Shown here: positions 7,175 through 7,734 of the stretch, piece after piece
Position numbering within the stretch: position 1 is the first letter of the stretch
Layout: each line of letters starts with the position of its first letter
Source: Bacteroidota bacterium
GTDB taxonomy: Bacteria; Bacteroidota; Bacteroidia; NS11-12g; UBA9320
Assembly (NCBI GenBank): GCA_003484585.1
Contig: DNBZ01000316.1
Coordinates: forward strand, 1-7,734
Length of the DNA stretch: 7,734 nt
Reading direction: 5' to 3'
Translations under genes and position numbers: made by a program
The notes under the pieces: generated by a model
What the model was told of the DNA's origin: nothing
Seen by the model: the letters and a program-made list of their open reading frames with translations, nothing else
Database searches by the model: none

Positions 7175-7522
7175 ATGAGAATATTAACACTCAGTATTAT
7201 AGTATTAATGGCTGTAGTAAGCCGAGGTCAATCCTGGACAGAAGAAGTTCCTGTAGATAGCACATTGCCTATACAGCGACTAAGTGATTTAGATAGTTTA
7301 ATAAATTTTAATGCCATAGCTTATGATACAAATGTGAAGTGTGTCGTGGTCTATACTTTTAGGGGATGTAAGCCATGTGCGGTTCTGGCTAAAGGTCTTA
7401 CTAAGAAAATTGAAGAGAAAAAAATTACTGCAAATCAGGTTGTCTATGTGAATAGTCATGTAATGAATCCAGAAGCATTACGAAAGTATTTAGGGTCTGC
7501 TGAAATTCTCAGAAGGATGTAA
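7175..7522 (+). CDS. Short secreted thioredoxin-like protein, CKPC motif, C-terminally incomplete
   Basis: This 115-residue protein has a Sec signal peptide (1-18, ending SRG|Q19) and a thioredoxin-type core: strand VKCVVVYTF (54-62), redox motif CKPC (65-68), a helix (69-82), strand QVVYVN (88-93) and a helix PEALRKYLG (99-107). It is probably a periplasmic thiol-disulfide protein. The chain ends 47 residues after the CxxC, at GSAEILRRM, before the cis-proline loop and the last two strands and helix expected of the fold. Neither of the other forward frames restores a recognisable thioredoxin ending. It may therefore be a recent truncation, a natural short variant, or a sequence error near 7495-7522. 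Starting 3 bases after the lhgO stop, with no promoter element of its own, it is almost certainly cotranscribed with lhgO. Confidence 0.72.
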   Translation: MRILTLSIIVLMAVVSRGQSWTEEVPVDSTLPIQRLSDLDSLINFNAIAYDTNVKCVVVYTFRGCKPCAVLAKGLTKKIEEKKITANQVVYVNSHVMNPEALRKYLGSAEILRRM

Positions 7523-7601
7523 TATGCCTTGTTTGCCAATAGAAGACGTATAAGAATACTTCAATATGCAGCAAATAAGTCAGATTGTATTCTTCTGAGA
7601 A
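7506..7601. repeat. 10-bp inverted repeat flanking the end of the thioredoxin-like gene
   Basis: TTCTCAGAAG (7506-7515) returns as its exact reverse complement at 7592-7601. The first copy lies in the last codons of the thioredoxin-like gene, the second about 70 bases after its stop. Each arm also contains the small palindrome TTCT-N-AGAA, so the pairing may be less meaningful than its length suggests. Confidence 0.35.
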
Positions 7602-7604
7602 CAT

Positions 7605-7644
7605 ATTTTGCCGAAAAGGCAAAATGACAAATGCACGCATTTTT
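7605..7644 (+). terminator. Possible terminator region after the thioredoxin-like gene
   Basis: A perfect 8-bp hairpin ATTTTGCC/GGCAAAAT (7605-7612 and 7618-7625, loop GAAAA) is followed by a second dyad AAATGC/GCATTT (7629-7642) that runs into more T (to 7644). The first hairpin has no T-run behind it and the second is AT-rich, so together they may form a weak transcription end for the lhgO unit. Confidence 0.4.
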
Positions 7645-7700
7645 ACAGCATATTTCATTGCATTTTTATACTAATAACAACACTGTTTATAAAACTTAAT

Positions 7701-7734
7701 ATGTTGAAGATAAGCAATATAAGGTGCTATTTTA
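7701..7734 (+). CDS. Possible start of a further gene, cut by the window edge
   Basis: An ATG at 7701 opens a frame of 11 codons (MLKISNIRCYF) that is still open at the end of the window. No TAnnTTTG element precedes it, and there are too few residues to recognise a family. It is recorded only as a possibility. Confidence 0.15.
   Translation, partial: MLKISNIRCYF

Overview
The window looks like ordinary chromosomal DNA from a member of the Bacteroidota; nothing finer is claimed. Three signals support this. All four recognisable promoters carry the Bacteroidota -7 element TAnnTTTG, and in three of them it lies 5-10 bases before the start codon. No gene has a convincing Shine-Dalgarno sequence. 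All three predicted secreted proteins have signal peptides ending S-x-[A/G] followed by Gln, the pattern known as the Bacteroidetes Q-rule. The DNA is AT-rich, with many A-ending codons (GTA, ATA, CTA).

Layout. Bases 1-163 hold no supported gene, only the sucD promoter. sucD (164-1030, +) encodes the succinyl-CoA synthetase alpha subunit. It is a single-gene unit closed by a strong intrinsic terminator (1066-1097). Converging on it from the minus strand is a two-gene unit: the homocysteine-binding module of cobalamin-dependent methionine synthase (2388-1384), then a 64-residue predicted secreted protein (1349-1155). The 291-base gap 2389-2679 holds divergent promoters and several small dyads. 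From 2680 on the plus strand come a 1086-residue secreted BNR/VPS10-type beta-propeller protein, an FAD-dependent L-2-hydroxyglutarate oxidase (5981-7171), and, 3 bases later, a short secreted thioredoxin-like protein with a CKPC motif that ends before the fold is complete. Bases 7523-7734 hold AT-rich inverted repeats and perhaps the first codons of another gene.

How the genes fit together. SucD works in the TCA cycle, and L-2-hydroxyglutarate oxidase returns a TCA side product to 2-oxoglutarate, but the two genes are not in one operon. MetH needs folate- and cobalamin-binding modules that are not beside it here. The BNR protein and the thioredoxin-like protein are exported, with unknown partners. 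I found no defence system, mobile element, CRISPR array or RNA gene. The points most worth checking are the truncated thioredoxin-like protein, the stand-alone MetH module, the near-leaderless promoter arrangement (which moves two start codons), and the small Q-rule secreted peptide behind metH.
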